Assembly: GCA_000308255.3 (NCBI GenBank)
Contig: HG326668.1
Location: 101,651 to 165,650 of the forward strand
Reading direction: 5' to 3'
From: Anaerococcus pacaensis 9403502
Lineage (GTDB): Bacteria > Bacillota > Clostridia > Tissierellales > Peptoniphilaceae
Length of the DNA: 64,000 nucleotides
The position numbers and the translations under genes are program-made. The stretch's first letter is position 1, and each line of letters opens with the position of its first letter. A model generated the notes under the pieces. It made no database searches, was not told the origin of the DNA, and saw nothing but the letters and a program-made list of their open reading frames with translations. Below, in pieces: positions 9,254 through 16,743 of the stretch.

Positions 9254-9653
9254 GCTCTTCCCCACTAGGTCTACCAGTTTTAAGCCCAAAAATAAGTATG
9301 AATAAGCTAAGGACAAATATCCAAATCACATATGAAAAATTGATAGCTCCCTCATTTATGAATGGATATAGGGCATACTGGTAGATTCCGCCGTTAACAT
9401 TTCTATCTCCAACATATTGTACCATATAAAAAAGGCTAATTACATTATATAAAGCCATTATTATATAAAATATATTTTTGGAGAGCCTTAAATTATTGGT
9501 ATTTATGTAGCTTGATAGCAAAATAACTAGGCCCGTTACAAGTAGAGCATATATAAATATTCTCTCTGTTGGGATAAATAAAAAGCCCAATATAGCAAAG
9601 GCAAGGATAAAAATCGCCTTAAACTCTGATATTTTTTGAGTTTGTTTAGTCAT
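9240..9653 (-). CDS. Small polytopic membrane protein of unknown function
   Basis: 137 residues from ATG at 9653, which overlaps the truA stop (ATGACTAA); GGAG stands about ten bases upstream. Four hydrophobic segments are visible at approximately residues 12-28, 31-50, 60-80 and 105-127. The last ends in a short hydrophilic tail (TGRPSGEEHDRQ). I recognise no family motif. Overlaps with truA on one side and the DUF4097 gene on the other place it firmly in this operon, and it may work with the envelope protein that follows. Confidence 0.72.
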   Translation of the reverse strand: MTKQTQKISEFKAIFILAFAILGFLFIPTERIFIYALLVTGLVILLSSYINTNNLRLSKNIFYIIMALYNVISLFYMVQYVGDRNVNGGIYQYALYPFINEGAINFSYVIWIFVLSLFILIFGLKTGRPSGEEHDRQ

Positions 9654-10389
9654 AATTGATACTCCATAAATAAAGGCCCTGAGGCCCAAGGGCTGGGTTG
9701 GCCCTTTTGCTATTCGCCTGATCAAAAAATCTCTTGTAATCTTCTATGCTTAGCCTGCCTCGGGCAAGTTCTATGAGGCTTCCCACCATGATTCTCACTT
9801 GATTGTGCAAAAAGCTATTGGCCCTAAAATAAATCTCTAGCCTATCCGCATGGTCCTCATAATAGCAATCATCAATAGTCCTTATGGTATTTATCGCAAG
9901 TTCTTTATCAGCCCTCATAAAGGCCTTAAAGTCATGCTCGCCTTTTAAAAGGTCAAGGCCTCTCTGAAGTTGCTCTAAATCTAGGGGATAAGTCACATGT
10001 TCCATATAGTTTCTATAGACAGGATGCATGATTTTTTCAGTGTAAATGATATACTTATAGGTCTTATCTACTGCCGAAAATCTAGCATGAAAGTTTAAGT
10101 CCACCTCTCTTGCCTCAATTGCTTGGAGGTCATCTGGAAGCAAGGGGTCTAGATGAAAATTAAAGGCCCTGGGACTAATATTAGATGCAGTAAGAAAATT
10201 CACATATTGGCTTACAGCATGGACTCCACTATCAGTCCTACCTGCTGCAATTATCCTATTGTCTTCGCCTGTAACCTTATTTATAGCCGCCTTTAATACA
10301 TCCTCTACTGTCCTTAAGTCATCTTGGTGCTGGTAGCCGTGGAAGTTTGTCCCATCGTAGGCTATTTTTAATAATACATTTTTTACCAT
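9646..10389 (-). CDS. truA: tRNA pseudouridine(38-40) synthase TruA
   Basis: Isomerises uridines 38-40 in the tRNA anticodon arm; 247 residues, normal TruA size. Motif I is KIAYDGTNFHGYQHQ at the N-terminus. The catalytic aspartate lies in AAGRTDSGVHA near residue 53, and the C-terminal NSFLHNQVRIMVG and GRLSIEDYK motifs are present. ATG at 10389 overlaps the ecfT stop. TruA next to ecfA1-ecfA2-ecfT is a common Firmicutes arrangement, which supports both calls. Confidence 0.96.
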   Translation of the reverse strand: MVKNVLLKIAYDGTNFHGYQHQDDLRTVEDVLKAAINKVTGEDNRIIAAGRTDSGVHAVSQYVNFLTASNISPRAFNFHLDPLLPDDLQAIEAREVDLNFHARFSAVDKTYKYIIYTEKIMHPVYRNYMEHVTYPLDLEQLQRGLDLLKGEHDFKAFMRADKELAINTIRTIDDCYYEDHADRLEIYFRANSFLHNQVRIMVGSLIELARGRLSIEDYKRFFDQANSKRANPALGPQGLYLWSINYD

Positions 10390-11180
10390 AGGATATATTT
10401 TATTATTATTGCTGCGCAAAATATAAGGAACACGAAGAGGGTAATGTAATCAACTCTAGTCATTGCTATATCATTAAGCCTTGTTCTCTCTTCTCCAATC
10501 CTATACATACGTGCTTCCATGGCAGTGGCAAGGTCATCAGATCTCTTAAATGAATTTATGAAAAGTGGCACTAAAAGAGGAATCATATTTTTCGCTCTAT
10601 TTATGATATTGCCTGACTCAAAGTCTGCACCACGAGCCTTCTGTGCCATTTGTATCTTTTGAGCCTCCTCAAAGAGGGTTGGAATAAATCTTATAGAAAT
10701 ACTTATCATCATAGCAAGCTCTCCTGCAGGAAAACCAAAGCGTTTTAGTGGCCCAAATAGCTTTTCTAGACCATAGGTCAGCTCCATTGGACTTGTCGTA
10801 TAGGTTAGGACAGATGTTGATATAATGATCAGTATCAGCCTTAGGACTGTAAATGCAGTTTTATATATCCCTTGGTCAGTGATTGTAAAAGGCCCTAGCC
10901 TAAATACAGGATTTCCCGGGCTTGTAAATAAGTTTATGATTGCTGTGATTAATATTATAAATAAAAGTGGTTTTAAAGACCTAATTATACTCTTAAAAGG
11001 GATTTTAGCTGTATAAAGCATAGCCGCTAGTAATAATACAAAAGGTATGAAGGTCACAAAATCAGTTACAAAAAATATAGTAATAATGTAAGCAAACACG
11101 GATATAATCTTTACCCTAGGGTCGAGCCTATGGACAAAGGTGTCATATGGTAGGTATTGGCCGATCGTTATCTTATTCAT
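10383..11180 (-). CDS. ecfT: Energy-coupling factor transporter transmembrane protein EcfT
   Basis: Shared membrane coupling subunit of group II ECF vitamin/metal transporters, 265 residues. Start is ATG at 11180 with a G-rich RBS (GGGGGTGGG). The N-terminus is MNKITIGQYLPYDTFVHRLDPR, followed by about five transmembrane segments. Two coupling motifs follow: QKARGADFESG near residue 170 and AMEARMYR near 225. The second has Met where Gly is usual. It overlaps ecfA2 by 8 bp. No S-component gene is in the window, so partners must be encoded elsewhere. Confidence 0.93.
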   Translation of the reverse strand: MNKITIGQYLPYDTFVHRLDPRVKIISVFAYIITIFFVTDFVTFIPFVLLLAAMLYTAKIPFKSIIRSLKPLLFIILITAIINLFTSPGNPVFRLGPFTITDQGIYKTAFTVLRLILIIISTSVLTYTTSPMELTYGLEKLFGPLKRFGFPAGELAMMISISIRFIPTLFEEAQKIQMAQKARGADFESGNIINRAKNMIPLLVPLFINSFKRSDDLATAMEARMYRIGEERTRLNDIAMTRVDYITLFVFLIFCAAIIIKYILW

Positions 11181-12030
11181 GGCCCACCCCCAAATATCTA
11201 GATAGCTCTCTAACGGCAGCATCTACAGTGTATATATCATCGCGGATATCTGCCCCAGATTTTTTATAAGCTCTCATAAATTTGGCTATTTGTGGGATAT
11301 CAAGGCCGATTGCCTCAAGGTCTACTTTATTGAAAGTATCATAGGTCGATGCGTCAGAATAAAGTTCGCCACGATTTAGGACTACTACCCTATCCACATA
11401 TTCAGCCACATCTTCCATAGAGTGGCTAACGAGTACTATGGTAAGCTCAGGGTCGTTGTTATATATATCAATAATTTCTGCAAAAATTTCCTCGCGCCCT
11501 GCTGGATCTAGGCCTGCTGTAAGCTCATCTAGGACAAGGACTTTTGGATTCATTGAAATAATCCCTGCCACAGCTACTCTTCTTTGCTGGCCGCCTGATA
11601 TTTCAAAGGGGCTAACATCCTTGTAAGTTTCATAATCTAGGCCTACCTTATCCATAGCAAGCCTTACTCTTTTATCTATTTCTTCATCAGATAGACCCAT
11701 ATTTTTTGGTCCAAAGGCTATGTCTTTTGCAATAGTTTCTTCAAATAGTTGATGTTCTGGATATTGGAATACTAGTCCTACCTTAAAGCGAACGTCACGT
11801 CTTGTTTCCTTATCACGAGTATTGATTCCATCTATGATTACATATCCATGACTTGGAATCAAAAGCCCATTTAAAAGCTGCACCAAGGTTGATTTACCAG
11901 ACCCAGTTTGGCCTATCAGTCCTATTATTTCATGACTTCCTATATTTAAATTGATGTTTTTTAGAGCGTAGACTTCGCCAGGGGCGCCTTCATTATATAT
12001 AAAATCTACATTTTTTAATTCGATATTCAT
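11173..12030 (-). CDS. ecfA2: Energy-coupling factor transporter ATPase EcfA2
   Basis: One of the two ATPases of the ECF module, 285 residues. Start at 12030 (MNIELKNVDFIYN) has GGAG six bases upstream and overlaps the ecfA1 stop as ATGA. Walker A is GQTGSGKST, the Q-loop is VFQYPEHQLFEETI, the signature ISGGQQRRVAVA and Walker B VLVLDELTAGLDP. The EcfA2-type C-terminal extension is present after residue 220. Together with EcfA1 it drives uptake through EcfT and various S-components. Confidence 0.94.
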   Translation of the reverse strand: MNIELKNVDFIYNEGAPGEVYALKNINLNIGSHEIIGLIGQTGSGKSTLVQLLNGLLIPSHGYVIIDGINTRDKETRRDVRFKVGLVFQYPEHQLFEETIAKDIAFGPKNMGLSDEEIDKRVRLAMDKVGLDYETYKDVSPFEISGGQQRRVAVAGIISMNPKVLVLDELTAGLDPAGREEIFAEIIDIYNNDPELTIVLVSHSMEDVAEYVDRVVVLNRGELYSDASTYDTFNKVDLEAIGLDIPQIAKFMRAYKKSGADIRDDIYTVDAAVRELSRYLGVGHE

Positions 12031-12848
12031 ATGCACTCCAATAATTCATCAATAGTAAGAGGTAGATTGTCAAAATCTACCCCTTTTTGTGCTAATTCAT
12101 ATGCAACTTCTGTCACTTGTGGGACTGATAGGCCCAAGGCCTTCATAGTTTCTACTTGAGAGAATACTTCACGGCTAGACCCTTCTAGGGCCTTTTTGCC
12201 CTTATCTAAGACTACGATTTTATCAGCTATTATGGCCTCTTCCATGTAGTGGGTGATGTAGATGACAGTTTTACCATGGTATTTGTTTAGATCTTCAATC
12301 AACCTAATTACATCTTTGCGGCCTTGTGGATCTAGCATGGCGGTTGGCTCATCAAAGATAATGTAATCTGAATACATGGCCACGACACCTGCTATGGATA
12401 CTCTTTGCTTTTGCCCACCCGATAAGGTCGATGGGTTTCTAAGCTTATATTCATCCATACCAACAAGACTTATAGCATTATCCACTCTCTCACGGAGTTC
12501 TGGATTTGGGATTTGTAAATTTTCCACACCAAAAGCCACCTCTTCTTCTACGGTGGTGGCTACCATTTGGTTGTCAGGATTTTGGAAAACCATAGAGCAC
12601 TTTTCTCGCACATCCCATATTCTATTTTCATCCTTCGTATTTAAGTCATCTATCCAGATATCTCCTGAGGTTGGGAATATTTGGGCATTAATTAGCTTAG
12701 CCAAAGTTGATTTCCCAGATCCATTGTGGCCAAGGATAGCTACGAAGTCACCTTTTTCTATATCAAGGCTTAGCCCATCAATGGCCAGATTGCCCTCTTC
12801 TCCCTCAGGGGCTCGGTATCTATAACTTAAGTTTTCAATTTTTATCAT
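12027..12848 (-). CDS. ecfA1: Energy-coupling factor transporter ATPase EcfA1
   Basis: First ATPase of the ECF module, 273 residues. Walker A is GHNGSGKST near residue 41, the Q-loop reads VFQNPDNQMVATTVEEEVAFG, which is characteristic of EcfA1/CbiO, the signature [13 protein letters not shown], and Walker B IIFDEPTAMLDP. It follows the L,D-transpeptidase gene by 8 bp and overlaps ecfA2 by 4 bp. Confidence 0.94.
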   Translation of the reverse strand: MIKIENLSYRYRAPEGEEGNLAIDGLSLDIEKGDFVAILGHNGSGKSTLAKLINAQIFPTSGDIWIDDLNTKDENRIWDVREKCSMVFQNPDNQMVATTVEEEVAFGVENLQIPNPELRERVDNAISLVGMDEYKLRNPSTLSGGQKQRVSIAGVVAMYSDYIIFDEPTAMLDPQGRKDVIRLIEDLNKYHGKTVIYITHYMEEAIIADKIVVLDKGKKALEGSSREVFSQVETMKALGLSVPQVTEVAYELAQKGVDFDNLPLTIDELLECI

Positions 12849-12856
12849 TAATTTTC

Positions 12857-14200
12857 CTAGTATGTCATTGCTGGTGAATAATCTGTAGATGATTCGTATA
12901 CAACAACTGGTGTCATGTAGTCTACTTCTTCAAAAAGTTTCTTAGCCACTTCTGGTGGTAGGTTGTAGCAGCCGTGAGATCCATTGGTTAGATATATATC
13001 TCCACCAAAAGCTGACCTCCAAGGCGCATCGTGGAAGCCTTCTCCATCCCAACCTGTAGGCATCCAGTAGTCTACTTCGGTTTCGTATTCATTTTCTTCA
13101 TCAAATTCTAGCCCCTTTAAGACAGTATCTTCTACCTTGTGTAGGATAGCCCCTACACCTACATTACTAGCCCATTTTTCTTCTGGCAGACCAGTTACTA
13201 CATCAGTTTCGATTAAGAGAGAACCATTCTTGTAATACCACATCTTTTGGCGAGATAAGTCTAGCTCGATGTAGGTATCACCTATGTCTGTACCATCAGC
13301 TGTTCTGGTGAAACCTACGTTTGAATAAACAGGCTCTACCATCCCACTTGTACGAGAATTTACTAGTTCATATATTTTATCAATTGTCCCATCGATATCT
13401 AATTTAAAACCATATACGCCAGGTCCAACTATGATTTGACCTAGGTCTGTAGCATTAAACTTTCTTTGTCTGCCGTAGGTATTGGTCTCCTCTGCTAATA
13501 ACTCTACATATTTTCTGACCTTATCATAGTTTAATTCAAAACCTGTTGGCTTTAGGTCAAATAAAGCTAGTAGTGAGTCGCCCTCTAGCTTGAAGTCGTA
13601 ACCATTGAAATTAAAGCCTATAGTCATTTCTGCTACATGCTTAGAGTCTTCAACTATAGCTTGTAGGGCTTCTGAATCAGACTTAATTTTTGGATGATAG
13701 TAGAAATCATCATCTAATTTAATTTCTTTTTTCTTGGTATTGATTCCATTTATGATTTCTTCTTTAAGCTTGGTTTCATTTATCTTGTTGCCTTCTACTT
13801 CCTCTTCGATTTCAAATTGACCATTTTTTATCACAATTTGAGCATCTTTTGGAGCTGTTACTCCATTTACAAGCTTAGATTCATTGATTAGCTTATCTAG
13901 CTTGTTTTGATTGTAGAAGATTTTATATTCAAAATCATAATATTCCTTGCGGTCAGTTAGCATTGATACTGGCCACATGAAAGGATTTTGGTCAATTTTC
14001 GCCTTACTTGGTAGTTCTTGCTTATAATCTATGTCTTTAGGGGTGATTTCAAGGGTCTTTCCATCACGACCTACCACCTCTAGACCAAAGTCGTCTCTAG
14101 CTGTCTTTAGGGCATCTTCCTTTGATGCAAATGATATGTCCCTACCGTTCAAAAAAGTACCAGGCAGGGCAATATAAGAAAATATTACTGTGCCAAGCAA
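12857..14200 (-). CDS. L,D-transpeptidase (YkuD) with peptidoglycan-binding-like N-terminal domain
   Basis: Cell-envelope enzyme expected to form 3-3 peptidoglycan cross-links or attach proteins. A transmembrane anchor is followed by a long extracellular PG_binding_4-like region (about residues 30-290) and a C-terminal YkuD domain. The catalytic signature HG...SHGCYNLP contains the nucleophile cysteine. The TTG at 14200 gives 447 residues but cuts through the membrane helix. The frame is open upstream to a stop near 14297, and a better helix plus a basic N-terminus begins at an ATT at 14281, behind AGGAG. The true start is probably non-canonical. Part of the ecf-truA operon. Confidence 0.85.
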   Translation of the reverse strand: MLGTVIFSYIALPGTFLNGRDISFASKEDALKTARDDFGLEVVGRDGKTLEITPKDIDYKQELPSKAKIDQNPFMWPVSMLTDRKEYYDFEYKIFYNQNKLDKLINESKLVNGVTAPKDAQIVIKNGQFEIEEEVEGNKINETKLKEEIINGINTKKKEIKLDDDFYYHPKIKSDSEALQAIVEDSKHVAEMTIGFNFNGYDFKLEGDSLLALFDLKPTGFELNYDKVRKYVELLAEETNTYGRQRKFNATDLGQIIVGPGVYGFKLDIDGTIDKIYELVNSRTSGMVEPVYSNVGFTRTADGTDIGDTYIELDLSRQKMWYYKNGSLLIETDVVTGLPEEKWASNVGVGAILHKVEDTVLKGLEFDEENEYETEVDYWMPTGWDGEGFHDAPWRSAFGGDIYLTNGSHGCYNLPPEVAKKLFEEVDYMTPVVVYESSTDYSPAMTY

Positions 14201-14296
14201 ATATATGGCAATTAGTAGTGTCAGGATAAGAATCCCTATTCTCTTTCCATTTGATTCTTTATTATGAGCCTTTTTGATAATTAGCCTCTCTTTCTC

Positions 14297-15421
14297 CTAG
14301 TAACTTGGTCTATCTCCAAAATACTGATAAAAATCTACCTTTACCCCACCATTGTAGAGCTTTCGTTTCTTTGAGAGTTTTCTCTTAAAGTTTTTATCAA
14401 AATCTGTATCGCTAGTTATAAAATACAAGGACCAAGTGTCCATGTTACTAAATTTATCATTGATTTTTTTATAAATCTCATCAACATCAACCCTGGAAAG
14501 TCTCTCTCCATAGGGAGGGTTGCTGATAAGTATTCCATAATCATCTGCTAGAGCAACCGATCCGATATCACGCTTTATAAAAGAAATATCTTCTTCTACA
14601 CCTGCATTTACAGCATTTTGCTGGGCAAGGGAAATGGCTCTACCAGATATATCAGAGCCTAAGATATGAAGTTTCGTATCATAGTCTATTGCAGCTAGGG
14701 CATCCTTTTTTGCCTGGTCGAAATGCTTGCGGTCTATAAAGATAAAGTCCTTAAAGTCAAAGTCCCTATCGATGCCTGGGGCAATATTTCGAGCAATTCT
14801 TGCTGCCTCAATAAGGATTGTCCCAGACCCACAAAAGCCATCAAATAAGAACCTATCAGGCTTATAAAATGATAAGTCCACTAGGGCTGCTGCTAAATTT
14901 TCACGCAGCGGTGCCTTGACAGTATCTTCCCTGTATCCGCGCTTGTGAAGCCCATCGCCAGATGTGTCTAGGGCAATGGTAGCTATATCATTTTCAAACA
15001 TCACTTCTACCATGACTCTTTCTGCAGATTTCTTGAAGTGATTGATATTATAAACACTTCTCATAGACTCTATGATAGCTTTCTCTGTGACTGACTGGAT
15101 GGTCCTTAGGGCAAAGAGCTTAGACTTATGAGTTCTAGCATTTACAATGAAATTTGCATCCTTAGACAAAAAATCCGGCCAAGGTAATGCTTTGACATTT
15201 TCAAACAGCTGATCAAAATCAGTTGCTTTAAACGAATCAAGTACTAGATACACTCGGTCAGCTTCTCTTAAATTTATATTTAATTTTGCTACATCAGCGA
15301 GTTCGGCAGTAAGTGTTATCATTCCGTCATTTACAGAAAAATCCTCATAGCCCATATCCATAAGCTGTCTTTTAACTAAAGCCTCCAAGCCAAAGCTTGT
15401 GCTTATCAAAAATTTGTACAT
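14297..15421 (-). CDS. THUMP-domain class I SAM-dependent RNA methyltransferase (RlmL/YpsC-like)
   Basis: RNA methyltransferase, 374 residues. An N-terminal ferredoxin-like/THUMP region (about 1-150) is followed by a Rossmann methyltransferase domain with the SAM motif FCGSGTILIEAARIARNIAPG near residue 195. The catalytic ISNPPYGERL (NPPY, N6-adenine/N2-guanine type) is near 300. Most similar to YpsC/RlmL proteins that make m2G in 23S rRNA; exact target not determined. There is no Shine-Dalgarno, and a TATAAT box ends six bases before the ATG, which suggests a leaderless message heading the long operon. Confidence 0.9.
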   Translation of the reverse strand: MYKFLISTSFGLEALVKRQLMDMGYEDFSVNDGMITLTAELADVAKLNINLREADRVYLVLDSFKATDFDQLFENVKALPWPDFLSKDANFIVNARTHKSKLFALRTIQSVTEKAIIESMRSVYNINHFKKSAERVMVEVMFENDIATIALDTSGDGLHKRGYREDTVKAPLRENLAAALVDLSFYKPDRFLFDGFCGSGTILIEAARIARNIAPGIDRDFDFKDFIFIDRKHFDQAKKDALAAIDYDTKLHILGSDISGRAISLAQQNAVNAGVEEDISFIKRDIGSVALADDYGILISNPPYGERLSRVDVDEIYKKINDKFSNMDTWSLYFITSDTDFDKNFKRKLSKKRKLYNGGVKVDFYQYFGDRPSY

Positions 15422-15427
15422 AGTATT

Positions 15428-15455
15428 ATTATAATACTTAAAAGTTCTTAATCAA
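15428..15455 (-). promoter_or_regulatory. Promoter giving a probable leaderless transcript (methyltransferase-ecf-truA operon)
   Basis: On the minus strand TTGATT (15450-15455), 16-base spacer, TATAAT (15428-15433). Only six bases separate the -10 box from the ATG at 15421, so transcription would begin at or next to the start codon. Confidence 0.7.
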
Positions 15456-15572
15456 TACATTTATCTAATTTGTGTAGAGAGAAAATCCATATCTAGTTCT
15501 TATACTTTTCTTTGTTGCTTATGTACATATAAATTAGTCCAAGAGTACATCCTGGCTCTATACTAGTTAGAC

Positions 15573-15603
15573 TTGATAGCAAAACTATGGATTATTTTAT
15601 AAT
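15573..15603 (+). promoter_or_regulatory. Promoter of Fst-like toxin message, locus 1
   Basis: TTGATA at 15573-15578 and TATAAT at 15598-15603 with a slightly long 19-base spacer, about 40 bases upstream of the small ORF. Confidence 0.6.
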
Positions 15604-15642
15604 TTAATTATCTCCTTTTGTAGACAGAAAAAAGGTGTTTTC

Positions 15643-15738
15643 ATGGGGACAATCTCATATCTTATGGAAAATTTATTTTTTCCCTTGTTCGTCTCACTGC
15701 TTGTAATCCTCATAAGCAAGAAGTTAGAAAACAAGTAA
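15643..15738 (+). CDS. Fst-like small hydrophobic toxin peptide, type I toxin-antitoxin locus 1
   Basis: A 31-residue ORF, too short for normal gene calling: MGTISYLMENLF, then FPLFVSLLVILIS, then KKLENK. It has AAGGTG five bases before the ATG. The single hydrophobic helix with an early proline and a charged basic tail matches the Fst/Ldr-type membrane toxin plan. The ORF ends four bases before a bidirectional terminator. A convergent antisense RNA shares that terminator, and a 12-base direct repeat (15652-15663 and 15791-15802) makes the antisense complementary to codons 4-7 of the toxin. Toxicity is inferred from architecture. Confidence 0.72.
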   Translation: MGTISYLMENLFFPLFVSLLVILISKKLENK

Positions 15739-15741
15739 AAG

Positions 15742-15774
15742 AAAAAGACAGTAGTAACGGCTACTGTCTTTTTT
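15742..15774. terminator. Bidirectional terminator shared by toxin and antisense RNA, locus 1
   Basis: GACAGTAG (15747-15754) pairs with CTACTGTC (15761-15768), with A5 on the left and T6 on the right, so it can stop transcription from both sides. Confidence 0.85.
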
Positions 15775-15857
15775 GATTCCATGAAGAATCATCTCATATC
15801 TTCCTTGTGATGTGGTTGTTCAAGGGCTTTTTTAGATGATAAGAGGTTGCTTCTCTT
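15747..15857 (-). ncRNA. Predicted antisense (antitoxin) RNA, par-like locus 1
   Basis: Predicted to run leftwards from the promoter at 15864-15891 to the shared terminator, about 110 nt. Its 5' end can form a TAAGAG/CTCTTA hairpin. It contains AAGATATGAGAT (complement of 15791-15802), fully complementary to the toxin message at 15652-15663, and it overlaps the toxin terminator. This is the layout of RNA II in the pAD1 par system. Confidence 0.65.
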
Positions 15858-15863
15858 ACTTAA

Positions 15864-15891
15864 ATTATATCATTTATTGAAGTATTTTCAA
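15864..15891 (-). promoter_or_regulatory. Promoter of antisense RNA, locus 1
   Basis: On the minus strand TTGAAA (15886-15891), 16-base spacer, TATAAT (15864-15869). Confidence 0.75.
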
Positions 15892-15924
15892 TCTAGTATA
15901 TATTATTGCATATTTGATATGTTA

Positions 15925-16743
15925 TTACTTATTATTCTCCAAAAACTCATATACCATTTCAAAAAGTATCGCTCTATGGTCCTCATTTTTAAATGAGTGG
16001 TCTGCTCCATCGATTTGTTCATACCTAGCATGAGGGTATGCCTTTTCGAGTTTTACATTGGAATCGTGGAAGACTGCATCATCCTTAGTCCCACGTATGA
16101 TAAGGACATTTCCGTCATATTTTTTTGCTGCCCCGTAGATGTCTATTTTTAGAAAATCTATGAGGAAGTTTTTATGAAGCTTCACTCCGCCGATATCGAC
16201 ATCCTCTATCTCACGAGCTTTTTTGATGATATCTTTTTCGCTAGAAGATTCTATTCCATCCATACCATCTAGCAGTTCAGATCCAACTATCTTTAGATAA
16301 TCAGGATTATTCATATCGCTTGCTGGAGCAAGCAATACAACAGACTTCGGATCAACTTCGTGTGCTATAAGGGTTGATACCACTCCACCCAAAGAATGGC
16401 CTATGATATAAATCCTATCCCTATCCACGAACTCGCGCAGCTTTGTGAAATCATATATCATCTTGGCTTCTTCTACTTCACGACTTACTGTCATATCATA
16501 AAAGCTGCCATCTGATTCATTGGTCCCAGAAAAGTCAAATCTTACTGTGACATACCCCCTATCTGTGAGGTAGTCCGAGTGCTGGCTCCTAAACCAAGTC
16601 GACCCATTCCTATCCCCACCAAAGCCATGGTAGAAGATAGCTACTGGATACTTTTTACTTGCGTCAAAGTCATCTGGAGTATTTATAACACCCCTAAGGG
16701 TGATTCCATTTTTCTTTGTGATTTGTTCGTAAATATATTGCAT
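15925..16743 (-). CDS. Alpha/beta hydrolase family protein
   Basis: Cytoplasmic serine hydrolase of the alpha/beta fold, 272 residues. The nucleophile elbow is GHSLGG near residue 115, the oxyanion region is FYHGFGGDRNG, the acid is probably in RGTKDDAVFHDSN near 225, and the catalytic histidine in GADHSFKNEDH near 250. Most like peptidase S9-related or feruloyl-esterase-like hydrolases; substrate unknown. Its ATG overlaps the stop of the upstream FAD protein by one base, so the two are co-transcribed. Confidence 0.85.
   Translation of the reverse strand: MQYIYEQITKKNGITLRGVINTPDDFDASKKYPVAIFYHGFGGDRNGSTWFRSQHSDYLTDRGYVTVRFDFSGTNESDGSFYDMTVSREVEEAKMIYDFTKLREFVDRDRIYIIGHSLGGVVSTLIAHEVDPKSVVLLAPASDMNNPDYLKIVGSELLDGMDGIESSSEKDIIKKAREIEDVDIGGVKLHKNFLIDFLKIDIYGAAKKYDGNVLIIRGTKDDAVFHDSNVKLEKAYPHARYEQIDGADHSFKNEDHRAILFEMVYEFLENNK

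Noticed and set aside
15597..15782. 61-residue minus-strand ORF across the 15.6-15.8 kb gap
   Set aside because: It runs antisense through the Fst-like ORF and the shared terminator, has no ribosome site, and its sequence follows from the hairpin and the opposite-strand peptide.
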